Below, in pieces: positions 47,248 through 59,420 of a stretch of 64,000 nt of DNA. The notes beneath the pieces were generated by a model. The model did not search any database. It worked only from the letters and a program-made list of their open reading frames with translations, and was not told the origin of the DNA. Position 1 is the first letter of the stretch; the number at the start of each line of letters is the position of its first letter. A program made the position numbers and the translations under genes. Source of the DNA: Tomocerus qinae (Eukaryota > Arthropoda > Collembola > Entomobryomorpha > Tomoceridae); the NCBI GenBank assembly GCA_020055645.1, contig CM034546.1, positions 9,920,001 to 9,984,000 of the forward strand, written 5' to 3'.

Positions 47248-47566
47248 TAATACAGAATTAATTTGTTATCAAAGATTTCAATGACCACATTGCCAAAGCC
47301 AGATTTTGGCTTGAATAATGTTCCTATATAGATTTTGATGAGCACTTGAGATAACATTTGCATGTGTGTATGAATTCATGTATTATTTTCTTTTAACTTT
47401 ATTTCTTTCTAGTTTTGCTCTGCTCCTTTGTCTGCTATCCATAATCGATAATGGTTTGACGTCAGCAAAATCATTTGCTTCTCAGAGACTCATTGAGCTG
47501 GACCACAAAACCGCAGTAAATATTTGATAGAGCTTCTCCAGCCTTTTTTTAGAATGGCATAATTTA
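47248..47566 (+). repeat. duplicated spacer block after the NACHT remnant
   Basis: TTATTTTCTTTTAACTTTAT and GTTTTGCTCTGCTCCTTTGT match the blocks at about 30850 and 53525. Confidence 0.55.
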
Positions 47567-47957
47567 ACCTCCAACTGTGGCTCTGTGGTTAAATGCACTG
47601 CCTCTTAGCCTATCGGGCCTGGTTCGATTCCCGGTTGGAGCTTGTCTCTTTCTGGGGGGTTGTAGGTTTAGGGGTATTCCTGGCTCGGTGTTTAAGTACG
47701 GGGAATATCCTTGAGGTAAATGGTAGTACTGGAGCTCGTCCCTCTGGTACCCGGGATTATAATAGGGCTACGTCGCGTACTCCAGTACTGCCAAATCCTC
47801 ATAAAAATCTACCATAGGTGCATTCTGTGGTTGAATAGTGTCAAAAAAGTTTATAAAAGTGTCTAGTGGGCCCAGAAATTACGAGTTGAAAGCTCCAATT
47901 GACTTCGGTTGATTCCGTCCATGTAATGAACTATACTATACTATACTATATACTATA
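47567..47957 (+). mobile_element. tRNA-derived SINE
   Basis: The head has RNA polymerase III-like boxes: an A-box-like TGGCTCTGTGG at 47577 and a B box GGTTCGATTCC at about 47622. A unique body of about 280 bp follows, and the 3' end is an (ACTAT)n run at about 47931-47955. The paralogous block at about 32655-32690 (AGAATGGCATAATTTAACC then TTAATATTACAAT) lacks it, so the insertion is confirmed by an empty site. SINEs need a partner LINE, none of which is seen here. Confidence 0.75.
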
Positions 47958-49904
47958 GATATTAATTTTACAATAATGTTTTGGCCAACAAATTTTCACA
48001 ATTTCTTCTTCCACCAAAAACCTTTTTTAATATTTCTGCCATTATTTTAAGTTCACAAGTATATATGTAAGCTGCGAACCCTAATTTCGTTAAATTATGT
48101 ATGTGGTCAGCTTTCGTGTCTAACCAAGCTACGTGCTTGTGTAAAGTGTAAGCTATGCTTAATATCTTTTACCTACTGTAAAAACATTGAACAGTTCTAA
48201 TATTGGTGATTCTAATACTAAAATATCAGAGATATATTGTATTGGTAGTGGTATATGTTATTAAACTGTATTCACTTTACGAATCATCATTACCTACAAT
48301 ATTGGAAGTAGTATGCCTAGAAAAACAAATTGGGGCCAACAAAGTTCCTCGTCCCTTAGTGACACCGTTTTAGCAAAAACACACTTAAATATTTGATATG
48401 ACCATGGCAATAGATAAGAGAAACATGAAAGCTCAAAAACAATAGGAAGGAAATATGAAGAAGTCTTATTTGTGAAGAGATAGCGGACAGTTTATTAAAT
48501 CGAGAAATTATTATTAATATTAAAATGGTAGTTCCATCATAATAATTTAGTCATCTTTGATCAAGTAATGCAAGTCTCTAATCTTAAACAACTGTCACTC
48601 AACTGTTAAAGCATACTTAATAATATAAATTGATTGTTTAATTTTAACATTTTGTCGATCTGTGTTCTGTTCTTATCCTTAATAGTAGATAAGAGTATTT
48701 GTTAATGCGGTAGATTATCAACCATAAAAGTTTAGTTCCAAAACGCATCAAACAACTTGCGAATCGTTATAAAAAGAACACCTGCTTGAGTTTACTTTAA
48801 AAAATACTAAAATGAAAGAGAGAGAAATTATGTATACATGTTTCCTGACCTGTTTTGTTTGGGTGGGATGGTTCAGGTATCAAATATCTAGGCTACATTC
48901 GTCTCGTCATTAGTAGCGTCAATAACGCGTCACGACACGAAGTTATGTATATATTTTCATGCACAAATACTTATATCACAAATACTTACAAATAATAGTA
49001 TGTCGGTGATCTGATGATGTAAGATTGGTTTAATCATCAAATTCTTCAACCTTTATATTATTATTTGGAATAACATATCTTATTCCATTACAAATATTTA
49101 AAATTCAATAATTCCTTGGCCAATAACTTTTTTACATAATTTCTTCCTTCACTAAAAACCTTTTTTAATATTACTGCCTAATCTGCCATCGTTGGAAGTC
49201 CGCAAATAAGTATATACGTAATACGTAAGCTGTTCATCCTAATTTCGCTAAATTATGCATGTAGCCAACTTTCTTGCCACCCGAGCGACCTGTGTTTGCG
49301 TAAGCTATGCTTAATATCTTTTATGTACTGGAAACACATTGTCACAGTCCTAATATTCGTAATTCTAATTAAATGTCAGTGATATTAGTAGCGTTATTAT
49401 CATTATTCTGTATTCACTTTACGAATAATCATTGCAATGTTAGAAGGTAGAATACGAAGAGAAACAAATTGAGGCCAGCAAAGTTCTTTGTCTCTCAGTG
49501 ACACCGTTTCAAACAAAACATGCTTAAATATTTCATATGACTATGACATGTAGATAAGAGAAATGAGACAGCCCAAAACCATCCGAAGAAATTCTTACTG
49601 CGATGAGGATAATGAGGAAGGCTTATACATGTGTTAAGAGATAACGGACAGTTTATTGAGTCAAGGCATTATAAGGAATATTATGTAAGTGGTTCCATCA
49701 TAATATTTCAGATATATTTGGTCAGGCAATCTAATGCTTTCATCATAAACTGCTCTCACTCGAAACTGCTAAAGCATATTTATTATTATAAATTGACGGT
49801 TTAATTTTATAAGATTTTATAGATCTTGATAATGTCCTGACTTTTAATTTTATACAATTAAAATATCTATACGAAATCTTTTCCCCACACCGACAATTCA
49901 GTTC
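47958..49904 (+). repeat. two tandem copies of the IR-upstream block
   Basis: About 48000-48640 and 49080-49810 share CTTTCTTG/CTTTCGTG CC-TAACCAAG-like segments, TAAGCTATGCTTAATATCTTTTA, GAGGCCAGCAAAGTTC and GTTCCATCATAAT. The same block precedes IR gene 4 (53.8-54.4 kb). I see no gene in them. Confidence 0.65.
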
Positions 49905-49953
49905 TGTATATACGTATAATTTTGTGTATGCGTTGACCTTTGAATTTGACAAA

Positions 49954-51933
49954 ATGCCCATGGAAATATATTTTAATAAACGCTTTATCCCATTTTTATT
50001 AACTGTTATTGTCATCAACATCAACAATGTCCACTGTTTCCAAAGTTTGTCATTTTATAGTAATTGTGACTTTAACATGGTCACCTATTACCAATCCGAA
50101 AGGCAGACAGACTTTATACTGTCTAATCAAAATGGCCAGCCATGGACCTTGGCAACACTCTGGTATGACATATCTCGTTTCGGCCGTCATGAAGAAAATT
50201 CACGAGATCTCTCAAGAAATTTGTGCAGTGTAAATATTCTAATGGAACCAGGCCCTACTTTGGAAAAAATAGTTAAATACTTCGGAAAAGAGATGAACCG
50301 TCGGGACTCAAGATTTATAATTGTCATTAACGAGGAATTGAAGTGGAGGGATCCAAATTGGGAATCTAACCTCATTGAAAGTTTGGTTGCACCTCTCTTC
50401 ATATTTACAATGACAGAAAAGAACAAATATTCAGTTTACATTCCAAGTCTCTACAATCCAGAAAGTAAGGCTTTATCCCTTCAACGAATCAAAGACACAT
50501 TATCCGAGGAAGAATGGGAAAAGATTTGGATAACTTTAAATGGCAATCTTCATGGCATTGAGATTTGGGGTTATGATGGCCACTTTCCGTTCAATGGTCC
50601 TAGAAAAATGCCAAAATGCCGAGAGACAATCTACTCTACGATAAAAATGGATTATTATTGTAAACATTCTGTAAGAGCTGTAGAGTTGATGGCTGAAAGA
50701 TGGAACTTCACTACAGTATATGGAAAACCATTTCATTTAAATACAGAAGCGAAACATGTACTTGGAAAGATAGGGTTGTCGTATCATATAGCGTACACTT
50801 ATAAATTCTCTTGGTACAAAAATATTTTCATTGAATTGTTTCAAGAAATGATTCCGTACTACTGTGAATCCAATCTTCGTTACCTCGACACTCCTTTGAC
50901 AGTTCTGATTCAAAATACTTTTGATAATTATTGCTGGTGTCTGCTATTCTCGCTAATCCCTATTTCATTTTATGTTTTGAGCTTCAAAATTGCTTCTTTA
51001 TACAAGAGAATGCAAATAATTCTCGTATCCACAATAGCCGTTCTTCTAAATCAGGATGTTTCTAATAAAGGAAGAAGCATTTTGTACTTGGTAATTGTGT
51101 CGATGGGATTTGTAATTGCTACTCAATATGAAACCTTGATTACAAGCGAGATTATCGCACCACCAGACAGAAAACAATTTGTGGACTTTAAAGATCTCGT
51201 GGAAAATGGATACAAGTTGTTGCTGCACAAAGACAGGATTTGGAATATGGACGAACAACAAATTGAATTCTTTGAAAAATATAAAATTTTGAAGAGTTAT
51301 AATAAAAGTATCTACAGATTCGATTGGGAATCCGATGCATCACCTGATGACAGAAAAAAAGGATTCAATAGATTTACATGGACTTTGTTGACCAACTATT
51401 TAGAGAAAGTATTTGCCGTAACGGAAAAAGAGGGAAGTGAATATATCGTGCCCTTAATACCATCCAAAGTATCTTCAGATGGAGTCTGCATGACAGTAAA
51501 AGAAACTGATCTCGCTGAATCGGTATCCTATTTATTCCAAGATTGCTACCGTGACATATTCTATTCATATACTCAGACCATGCAAGAAAAAGGCTTCTTA
51601 AAATATTTTAGAGAACAAAGCAATTATGGGAATCATTCGGGTGGTAGAATATCCCATTCAAAACGGAAGCACGACGAGTCTCAGATAGTGGCTATAAATC
51701 TTTCGATGAAGATTCACACCATTTTCTTCGTTTGTGGATACTTCTTAATTGGATCGTTCTTTACATTGTTCCTAGAAAGATTGTGGAATCATAGACTGAA
51801 TTTGCAATTACATGTTTTAAGATTTTTAAACAAACTAAAATTGGTTGTTCAAAAGAAAAGTGTAACTCGAGTATTTCCATTTGCAGCGGATGATGTTGAA
51901 TTGCGTAAGATTTTTAACAAAACATTAACATAA
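49954..51933 (+). CDS. divergent ionotropic receptor 3 (IR-like), intronless
   Basis: I choose the ATG at 49954, in the TTTGACAAAATGC context shared with IR genes 1 and 4; the frame is open 30 bases further upstream but with no ATG. The product is 659 residues: signal peptide (about 1-28), LSFYSNCDFNMVTYYQSE motif common to the family, first lobe, M1 (YCWCLLFSLIPISFYVL), pore segment, M3 with YETLITSEIIAPP, second lobe, M4 (IFFVCGYFLIGSFFTLFLE) and a tail of about 50 residues. It is the longest copy. Predicted chemosensory cation channel subunit; ligand unknown. Confidence 0.88.
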   Translation: MPMEIYFNKRFIPFLLTVIVININNVHCFQSLSFYSNCDFNMVTYYQSERQTDFILSNQNGQPWTLATLWYDISRFGRHEENSRDLSRNLCSVNILMEPGPTLEKIVKYFGKEMNRRDSRFIIVINEELKWRDPNWESNLIESLVAPLFIFTMTEKNKYSVYIPSLYNPESKALSLQRIKDTLSEEEWEKIWITLNGNLHGIEIWGYDGHFPFNGPRKMPKCRETIYSTIKMDYYCKHSVRAVELMAERWNFTTVYGKPFHLNTEAKHVLGKIGLSYHIAYTYKFSWYKNIFIELFQEMIPYYCESNLRYLDTPLTVLIQNTFDNYCWCLLFSLIPISFYVLSFKIASLYKRMQIILVSTIAVLLNQDVSNKGRSILYLVIVSMGFVIATQYETLITSEIIAPPDRKQFVDFKDLVENGYKLLLHKDRIWNMDEQQIEFFEKYKILKSYNKSIYRFDWESDASPDDRKKGFNRFTWTLLTNYLEKVFAVTEKEGSEYIVPLIPSKVSSDGVCMTVKETDLAESVSYLFQDCYRDIFYSYTQTMQEKGFLKYFREQSNYGNHSGGRISHSKRKHDESQIVAINLSMKIHTIFFVCGYFLIGSFFTLFLERLWNHRLNLQLHVLRFLNKLKLVVQKKSVTRVFPFAADDVELRKIFNKTLT

Positions 51934-53499
51934 TTTAAATTAATTAAGCCACAAGGTACATGTCTAACGGAAAATCTGTGTTACAATTTTTAATGGTTTA
52001 AATTTTTTATTTGAAAAATTTTCTTACAGCAAACATTCGACGGAAAGATACGGAAGACAGCGAATTCTAGCAAGATGTACCAAGATATCACTTGGAATTA
52101 CCTTCATGCATGCATCGTTAAAATAGGGTTGCTCTCCCTCCATAGGTTTTTAACTTACGACAAGTATACTTATAATAACATGTTACTGCGTAATAGTAAG
52201 TAACTGTAGCCTTATATACCATGGTATAATATAGTAGTATATCAAGAAAACTCAATGTCACCGTTGTCAGCAATTTTTTGCTTTTCTCAGAGACACCAAG
52301 TGCTGGGCCATATCACGCGTAAATATTTAATTACCGTATTAGCTGTATGAGAATTCACAGCCCAAACTGATTCCTAATAAATGTAATCCTATATAACGAT
52401 AATGAAGGTTAATATTATAGAATAAATAAGTCACAATTATTAGTTATCTGGTATTGTATATTGGGATTGGATGTTTTTTCTGTTCATTAAAGATTGGTCT
52501 CCGCTCTAGTTTGAATTAGTATTATAGATATGCATATATTTTGTCAATTTTGGCCTGGCTTTAATATGAATAAATAAAATTCAACAGTACACTGTGTTTT
52601 ATGTCCTTTTGTCTTTGATACGTATATATGGTTAAGTATTTTATGATTTAAAACATATCAAGGACCAAGGATGCAGTTGACATTTATAATATCATAAAAT
52701 AATTACTTTAGTTATTAACCATTTGATTTTAATCTGCATTGTTCATTTATTTTAATATATCGTTTACTTGTGAGAAAGAAAGAACATTATTTAATCAATT
52801 GGTACTATGCATCCACTATTTACTGACACTATGTATTACGAAATAATAAATATTGAACTGATTTCGCGTTTGCGAAATCACATTTAAATATTGTCGATGA
52901 AAGTTAAGGTTTACTCAATGTAATTCATAAGGATTAATAGAAAATAACACCTAATCGGCCTGTCAGTTTGAATACTAATAAGAAGATAAGTAATAAAATA
53001 TTAATAGTATATATCTGAATAAAATCAGATAGGTGGATATCTGCAACCTGCTTTTATTCCTATTATTAGTTATTACTAGCTAGTCGAGGTATTCTTGTCT
53101 CTCTTAATCAATAAACTGCGCTTATACCATCGAAAACATATTTTTAGAAGAAGGATATCCAATTACGTTAGCGATTTAATATGGACAACTAAGTTACTTT
53201 TAAAAACAATATTGCTGTCAAGCTTTTTTACCTCAATATGTAAGGCATCTACTCAGTAATCCCCCTAACTAAGAAATAATCTTTCGTATATGAGCATAAT
53301 TACAATTCGAAAGTTTAAGATCACAATTTTTCGTGTAATTTTGCTAGAAGCAGTTGAATTTATAAGACTTGATAGACGTGGTGGAAGCAAGTGTTTAAGT
53401 AACTTTAATGAAAGATGTATGTACATAAAGAGTACTTAATTTGCTCTAGGACAGATAGTATATACTGAATTTGTTATGCAACACATACATATCTTACCT
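51934..53499. other. 3' flank of IR gene 3
   Basis: No gene is visible. About 52240-52540 (GGGCCATATCACGCGTAAATATTT, AACGATAATGAAGG) matches about 10700-10960 and so belongs to the duplicated IR unit. Confidence 0.45.
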
Positions 53500-54440
53500 A
53501 GTGTATTCATATATTAAATTATAAAGTACATTTTCTTTTAACTTTATTCCTTTCCATTTTTTGTTCACCACCTCGTTCACCCCAACCAATCGATGATGAT
53601 GAAGGTGCAGAATGGGACCAAGAAACCTGGTTTGAGGTTAGAAAAGTGTTTCGCTTCTTAGAGACACAATGACCTGAGCCTGAATAGCAATAAATATTTT
53701 ATAGAGCTTAAACACAAAGGAATATGTCAGACCAAATCAATCCCTAGAATACCCTACAGTAAAACATTGTTTGGATTCAGATAAAAAGGGTTCCTCATTG
53801 CGTCAAAAACTTATGTAGATACTTACGTAAGCTGTTCACCCTAATTTCGTTAAATTATGTATGTAGTCAGCTTTCGTGTCTAACCAAGCTATGGGCTTGT
53901 GGAAATTGTAAGCTATGCTTAATATCTTTTACTAACTATAAAAACAATGAGCAGTTCTATTATTCGTGATTCTAATACTAAAATATCGGTGATATATTAT
54001 GATAGTAGTGATATTTTTTACTATACTGCTGCATTCACTTTATAAGAATCCTTATTACAATGTTTGAAGAAGGTATTAAGCCAAGAAAAACAAATTGAGG
54101 CCAATAAAGTTTATCGTCTCTCAGTGACTTTAGCCAAAACACATATAAATATTTTATACGACTACGGCTAATAGGTAGGAGAAACATGACCGCTAATGCC
54201 TAGAAATTCCTTTTGACTATCAGGAAGAAGGCTAGCTTGTGAAGAGATAGCAGACAGTTTATTGAGTCAAGACATTATTAGAAATATCACGTTGGTGGTT
54301 CCATCATAATACTTCAAATATCTTTGATCAGGTAATCTAATGGTATTCTCTTAAACGTTATTAAATCAACTGTTAGATCATTTACAATATTATAAATTGA
54401 CAGTTTAATTATAATATTTTACAGATCTTGACAGTGTTCT
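53500..54440 (+). repeat. duplicated spacer and IR-upstream block before IR gene 4
   Basis: The segment starts ATAAAGTACATTTTCTTTTA, holds the empty site of the snapback element (about 53745-53790), then GTCAGCTTTCGTGTCTAACC and AAGCTATGCTTAATATCTTT, and ends GGTTCCATCATAATACTTCA. It is the cleanest copy, with no large insertion. No coding potential is seen. Confidence 0.65.
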
Positions 54441-55133
54441 GATTTGTTGTGGATAAGGGTTTTGTTAATGAGGAGGGTGATCAACTACACTTATTTAATA
54501 ATAATCTCCAACAACTTTCGAATATTATTAAAAACTAGCTGAATCCTAGCACACAAAGTGTGCTAGAAAATGTTGAAATCAGTAAATTTCTAGCGACTGC
54601 GCATTGGCCCGAATTTCATAGACCGTTGATTGGACTCAGTACTGATAGTCTAAGTCTAGTCCTTGCTCATTAATTGCAAAATATTACCCTTACTCATTAA
54701 TTACAAAATATTACGGACAAATATACAAACCTTAATACCCAATTCCATGCGCATGTCCCACTTTTGTTCAAAAGATTATGTTTATGTAGAGTAAAGATTA
54801 AAGAACATCTGCTTGATTTTACTTCAGAAAAGGAGAGATTAAAACTGAAATTTATAGATGCTACGTGACCTGTTTTTTTGTGGTATAGTTGGCTATTATA
54901 ATTGTTTATGCTAAATGTATAATATAGTTTAATCAAAAATCTAGGCCACAGCCACATTTAGGAACCTATATAAATTAAATGTTCCGAGTTGATTGATTTA
55001 TGTGACATGTACTGCGAAGTGCCTCTAGTCTGCGAAGTCTAGTTGAAGTTATTGTTCACTTTTAATCGAAATGTAAAAATATGTTGAATTATATGGTTCG
55101 GTGTAGTATTTACTTAAGATTGAGAATCTCCTG
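54441..55133. other. 5' flank of IR gene 4
   Basis: AT-rich sequence. No gene is visible apart from chance frames. Confidence 0.3.
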
Positions 55134-55146
55134 TGTTTATAACACT
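55134..55146 (+). promoter_or_regulatory. TATA-like element of IR gene 4
   Basis: GTGTTTATAACAC about 130 bases before the ATG matches the position and context of TATATATAACAC before IR gene 1. The preceding AAGATTGAGAATC is also shared. Confidence 0.45.
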
Positions 55147-55270
55147 ACTTAACGCTCGCTTATACTAACAGAACTACCTTAACAGACATTCTTTGAAATG
55201 AAGTTTTTACCTTTGTAAATAGGAAATAAAGGTAATACTTTTGCATAGACTGAACTTAGAATTTGACAAA

Positions 55271-57208
55271 ATGCATATTGATATATATTGTATGCTACTC
55301 TTTATCCTATATTTATTGACTGCTTTTGTCATCAAAAATGCTCAATGTTTTCGAAATTTGTCATTTTATAGTAATTGTGATTTTAATATGATCACGTTTG
55401 ACAAATCCGAATGGCAGACAGATTTTATACTGTCCAACTAAAATGGCCAACCCTGGACCTTGGCAGCATCCAATTATAACATCTCTCGTTTCGGTAGACA
55501 TCAAGATAATCCCCGAGACCTGTCAAGAAATTTGTGCACTGTAAATATTCTCATGGGTCCATACCCATATTACGGAAATTTAGTTGAATCCTTAGGAAAA
55601 GAAATAAATCGTCGTAATTCAAGATTTATAATTGTAACCAAATTTGACCGTTTTACGGGGACATTGATGTTTATGTATTGGAGAGAAAAATTTACTAAAG
55701 ATTTGGTGGCTCCTCTCTTCATATTTTCAATGAGAGGATGGAGCAAATATTCAGTTTACACTCTGAGTCCCGAAAAGTCAGGAGGTAAAGATTTATCCCT
55801 TTATAAAATTGAAAGTAGTTTATCAGAGGAAGAATGGGAAAAAATTTGGATTACTTTAAATGGCAATCTTCATGGCGTCTCAATTGAGGGCTCTCTTGGC
55901 TTATTTCACTATGATGATTCTATGGAAATGCCAAAATGCCGAGAAACAATCTACTCAACAATGAAAATGGGATATAACTGTCTAAACTCAGTGAGAGCTG
56001 TTGAGTTGATGGCTGAGAGATTAAACTTCACTGCAGTATATGTAAGAGCATATCAAATCAGTTATAACATATTTGGACATATCCAAATGCTTTCAAATAA
56101 ATGGAACACTTACGATGCAGACTGGCATGCAACTCTTTTCATTGAATACTTTCAAGAATACATTCCATATTACTGTGAAACCAATCCTCAATTCCTCGAC
56201 ACTCCTTTGACAGTTCTGATTCAAAATACTTTTGATGATTATTGCTGGTGGCTGCTATTCTCGTTATTCCCGATTTCATTTTATGTTTTGAGCTTCAGAA
56301 TTACTTCTATACACAAAAAATTACAAATTATTTTCGTATCCACAATAGCCGTTCTTCTAAATCAGGAAGTTTCCAATAAAGGGAGAACCATTTTGTACTT
56401 GATAATTGTGTCCATGGGATTTGTACTTTCTACTCAATATGAAACGTGGATAACTAGCGAAATTATTGCACCACCAGACAGAAAACAATTTGTGGACTTT
56501 AAAGATCTCGTGGAAAATGGATACAAGTTGTTGTTGCAGAAAGACTGGGATTCGGACCTAAACGAACAAAAAATCGAATATTTTGAGAAATATAAAATTC
56601 TGAAGAGCTATAATAAAAGTGTCTACAGATTCAATTGGCGTACAGATGCATCACTTAAAGATAGAAAAATGAATAGAAACGAATTTACATGGAAGATATT
56701 GACCAACTTTTTATTGAAAGTATTTGACGTGATGAATAAAGAGAGAAGTGAATACTTTGTGCCCTTAATACCGGCCAAAATGTCCTCAGATGGTGCCTGC
56801 ATGACTGTGAAGGAAACAGATTTGACTGATCCAATGTCTTATAGATTCCAACATTGCTACCGTTACAAATTCCATTCATATATTCAAAACATGCAAGAAA
56901 GAGGCTTCTTAAAATATTTTAAGCAACAATTTGATTTCAAAATTGATTTGGAGTATATAATATCCCATTCAAAATTGAAGCATGAAGAGTCTCAGACAAT
57001 GCCCATAAGTCTTTTGATGAAATTTCACACCGTTTTCTTCATTTGTGGATACATCTTAATTGGGTCTTTCTTTGTACTGTTCCTAGAAAGAATTTGGCAT
57101 TATACTTCGCAAAATCTAAAGATGATCACCACGAAAATTAATGTTCCAAATCGTGTATTTCCAGTTGCAATGGATGTTGTCTTTGAAATGCGTAAGATGT
57201 TTCAATAA
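55271..57208 (+). pseudogene. ionotropic receptor 4 with one in-frame stop (possible read-through gene)
   Basis: From the ATG at 55271 (TTTGACAAAATGC context) the frame runs 56 codons, meets TAA at 55439-55441, then stays open for 588 codons to 57208. The paralogues have CAA at this place, in the shared SNQNGQPWTLA motif, so one C-to-T change explains the stop. Everything else is kept: signal peptide, both lobes, M1 (YCWWLLFSLFPISFYVL), pore segment, M3 with YETWITSEIIAPP, M4 (VFFICGYILIGSFFVLFLE) and tail. An old pseudogene would be expected to carry more damage. In Drosophila, some IR genes with premature stops make full receptors by neuron-specific read-through. Either a young null allele or a read-through gene is possible. 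Confidence 0.82.
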
Positions 57209-58115
57209 ATAATTAATTTATTAATTAATAAATGTACGAAAACAGTCCTGCTGTCCCACATTGCATTTGAAATATTTTGCAAAAATAAACATTGAAGTTA
57301 TTAAAATCGATTTTATAACACGTAATGTGATTGTAACTGACGACTTCAAATTGACTTGGCTAAAAACTGGTAGATGTTATAAAGGAATTAGGAAGACTAT
57401 TTGGTTATGGTATGGTGAAAGTTCGCCTCGTTTGTAGTGTGTCCATTTACGTAAAGAACATCATTAAATGTTCTTAAAAATTCGGACTCTTCCAAGTTGA
57501 TGAAAGATTAATATGGGAATAGGGAAAAATCAGTATTGAAAGTTATTCCATTCATTGATGATGGAAGGAAGGAATTTTAAAAGTACACTAAGTTTAAAAG
57601 CACGCTCGTCGTATTTCCCAGTTTAACATTTCTGTTTTGATTGATTATATTGACATTTCAAACAACTGTAAGTAACCTTTTCCCTCCCATTATAATCATA
57701 GTCATCTACAGCTGAAGATAATAATACAATATAAACCTACAGCAAGTCGTAACAGAAACTCGCCAGAGTAAAAAAGGATCTTGTGCACATTTTTGGTGGA
57801 ATAATAATAGAAATAGATTTTAGTTATAGTAGAAGCGGCAAAAAATTTATACTGATTACGTAGTCAAGACTCTGAGTAGATTTGGTTTAAAAACCCCGCA
57901 AAGTACGACGTCCTATATTCTGTACTGACCCATAAAATAATGTCCAAAAGTAAGTATACCTTGAAAGAAAGGAAGGATAGGTGTGATTCGCATCTAGCAC
58001 TTTACTCTAAGTTGCACTTCTATGAATATAAAACAAAGTACGATGTTACCCTAGTGTGCTTGTTCTGTGGGATTGTCCATCAAATCTTCCCCTGCTTGAA
58101 AGAGTAGGGCTCATC
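57209..58115. other. 3' flank of IR gene 4
   Basis: AATAAA occurs at 57204 (overlapping the stop) and at about 57228. About 57738-57830 is a copy of the dispersed repeat at 36820. No gene is visible. Confidence 0.4.
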
Positions 58116-58375
58116 CCATATACCCGACACCAGACAGTCAAATACCCGACACCCGACGCCCTCCCACCTGACGCCCGACAACGACCATATCCTATCTACC
58201 CGACAACCGACAGCCAACTACCAGACACCCGATGCCTTCCCACCCGATGCCCGACAGCGGCCAAATCCTTCCCACCCAACGCCCGACAACTAACTACCGG
58301 ACACCCGATGCCTAACCAACCGACACCCGCCGCCTTCCCACCCGACAACTGACGCCCTTCTACCCGTCATTTAGA
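58116..58375. repeat. C-rich degenerate minisatellite
   Basis: CCCGACACCCGACGCC-type units (variants CCCGATGCCTTCCCACC, CCCGACAACTGACGCC) fill the segment, giving a Pro-rich chance frame of 98 codons. Base content differs sharply from the surroundings. Confidence 0.65.
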
Positions 58376-59420
58376 TTTGTTGGAAACTTAAAATTTTTAT
58401 AATGTAAATTATTTTGTTGATGACTGCAGTATAAATTATCTTGTTTATGAGAGTAATTATGTAACAATGTGCATGCCTTTGTCTTTATCTTTTACAGACA
58501 CCGCTTCTTTCAAAGGTAATAAACTTTTAAAATTCTGTTTAATAGATATGCAAATAAACGCAATAAAAATGAATTTTTGAATTAGTATTTGCCTTCAAGC
58601 AAATAAGAATAAAGGATGGCAATTAAAAATGTTTTATTTTGGCGACCCAATGGTTCTTTTATTTGACACATTTAATACGGCGTATGGATTTAAATACATA
58701 AACAACTATATAATTTGGTGCACAGTATAATTGTGATAACATACTTTGATATTCAAAATTACATGCTTTAATCTTCATTAATGAGCAAACACATTAAAGA
58801 TAAAATCATAATTTATGTACATCGTCTATCAATCAATTTTAAATCTATTTCAGTAAAATTGAGAAACTTTATTAAATGTAACTACCATGTTATCTATTTA
58901 GAACCTTGTTTTGTTAACATATTAAGCAGACGTGACAGAAAGCTAAACTCTGTCAGGTTCTTTGGGACATACAGATTCTTTGGGACATACAGGCCTCATA
59001 TTTTTAAAGAAGCGAACCGGAATATTTTTCGTCTGGGGGAGGGTTGGTGGGTCAGTGATGCCATTCGGACTCCGGAGGACTACAGTCAAACTTCAACCTT
59101 ACAGGTGAGGTCTCGTTTAACTTAAAATTTTATTTCGTCCATCCTACGTCCTCTGGCATCACTGATAATATTTGTTTGACTAGAGTAGTTGTTTAAAGCA
59201 ATACGACGGTGAGGTAAAGAAATAATCCGACATAAAAGAACAAATAAATGTCTATTTGCTAGTATGATTTAATCGTATACTCGAATAGTATGTTTTATAA
59301 TGTTAACAAAGCTTAACCAAAGCAACAAGTTTAATTATTAATTAAATGTTAAAATTATTATTTTTAGTACATATACTTTCGGCGCTAAACCTATTTAACC
59401 TCTTTAATTTTAATTTGGTA
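58376..59420. other. sequence left of the DIRS-type element
   Basis: TTCTTTGGGACATACAG occurs twice in a row at about 58958-58995. TCAGTGATGCC (59052-59062) and CGGAGGAC face GTCCTCTGG and GGCATCACTGA (59155-59165) as a broken inverted repeat. This could be part of the retroelement terminus, but I could not match it to the other side. The frame 58781-59125 has no recognised match. Confidence 0.35.

Noticed and set aside
47571-47640. possible functional tRNA gene
   Set aside because: The B box is good, but the anticodon arm does not fold properly and a SINE body and tail follow.
58056-58352. Pro-rich 98-codon frame
   Set aside because: It is produced by the C-rich minisatellite.
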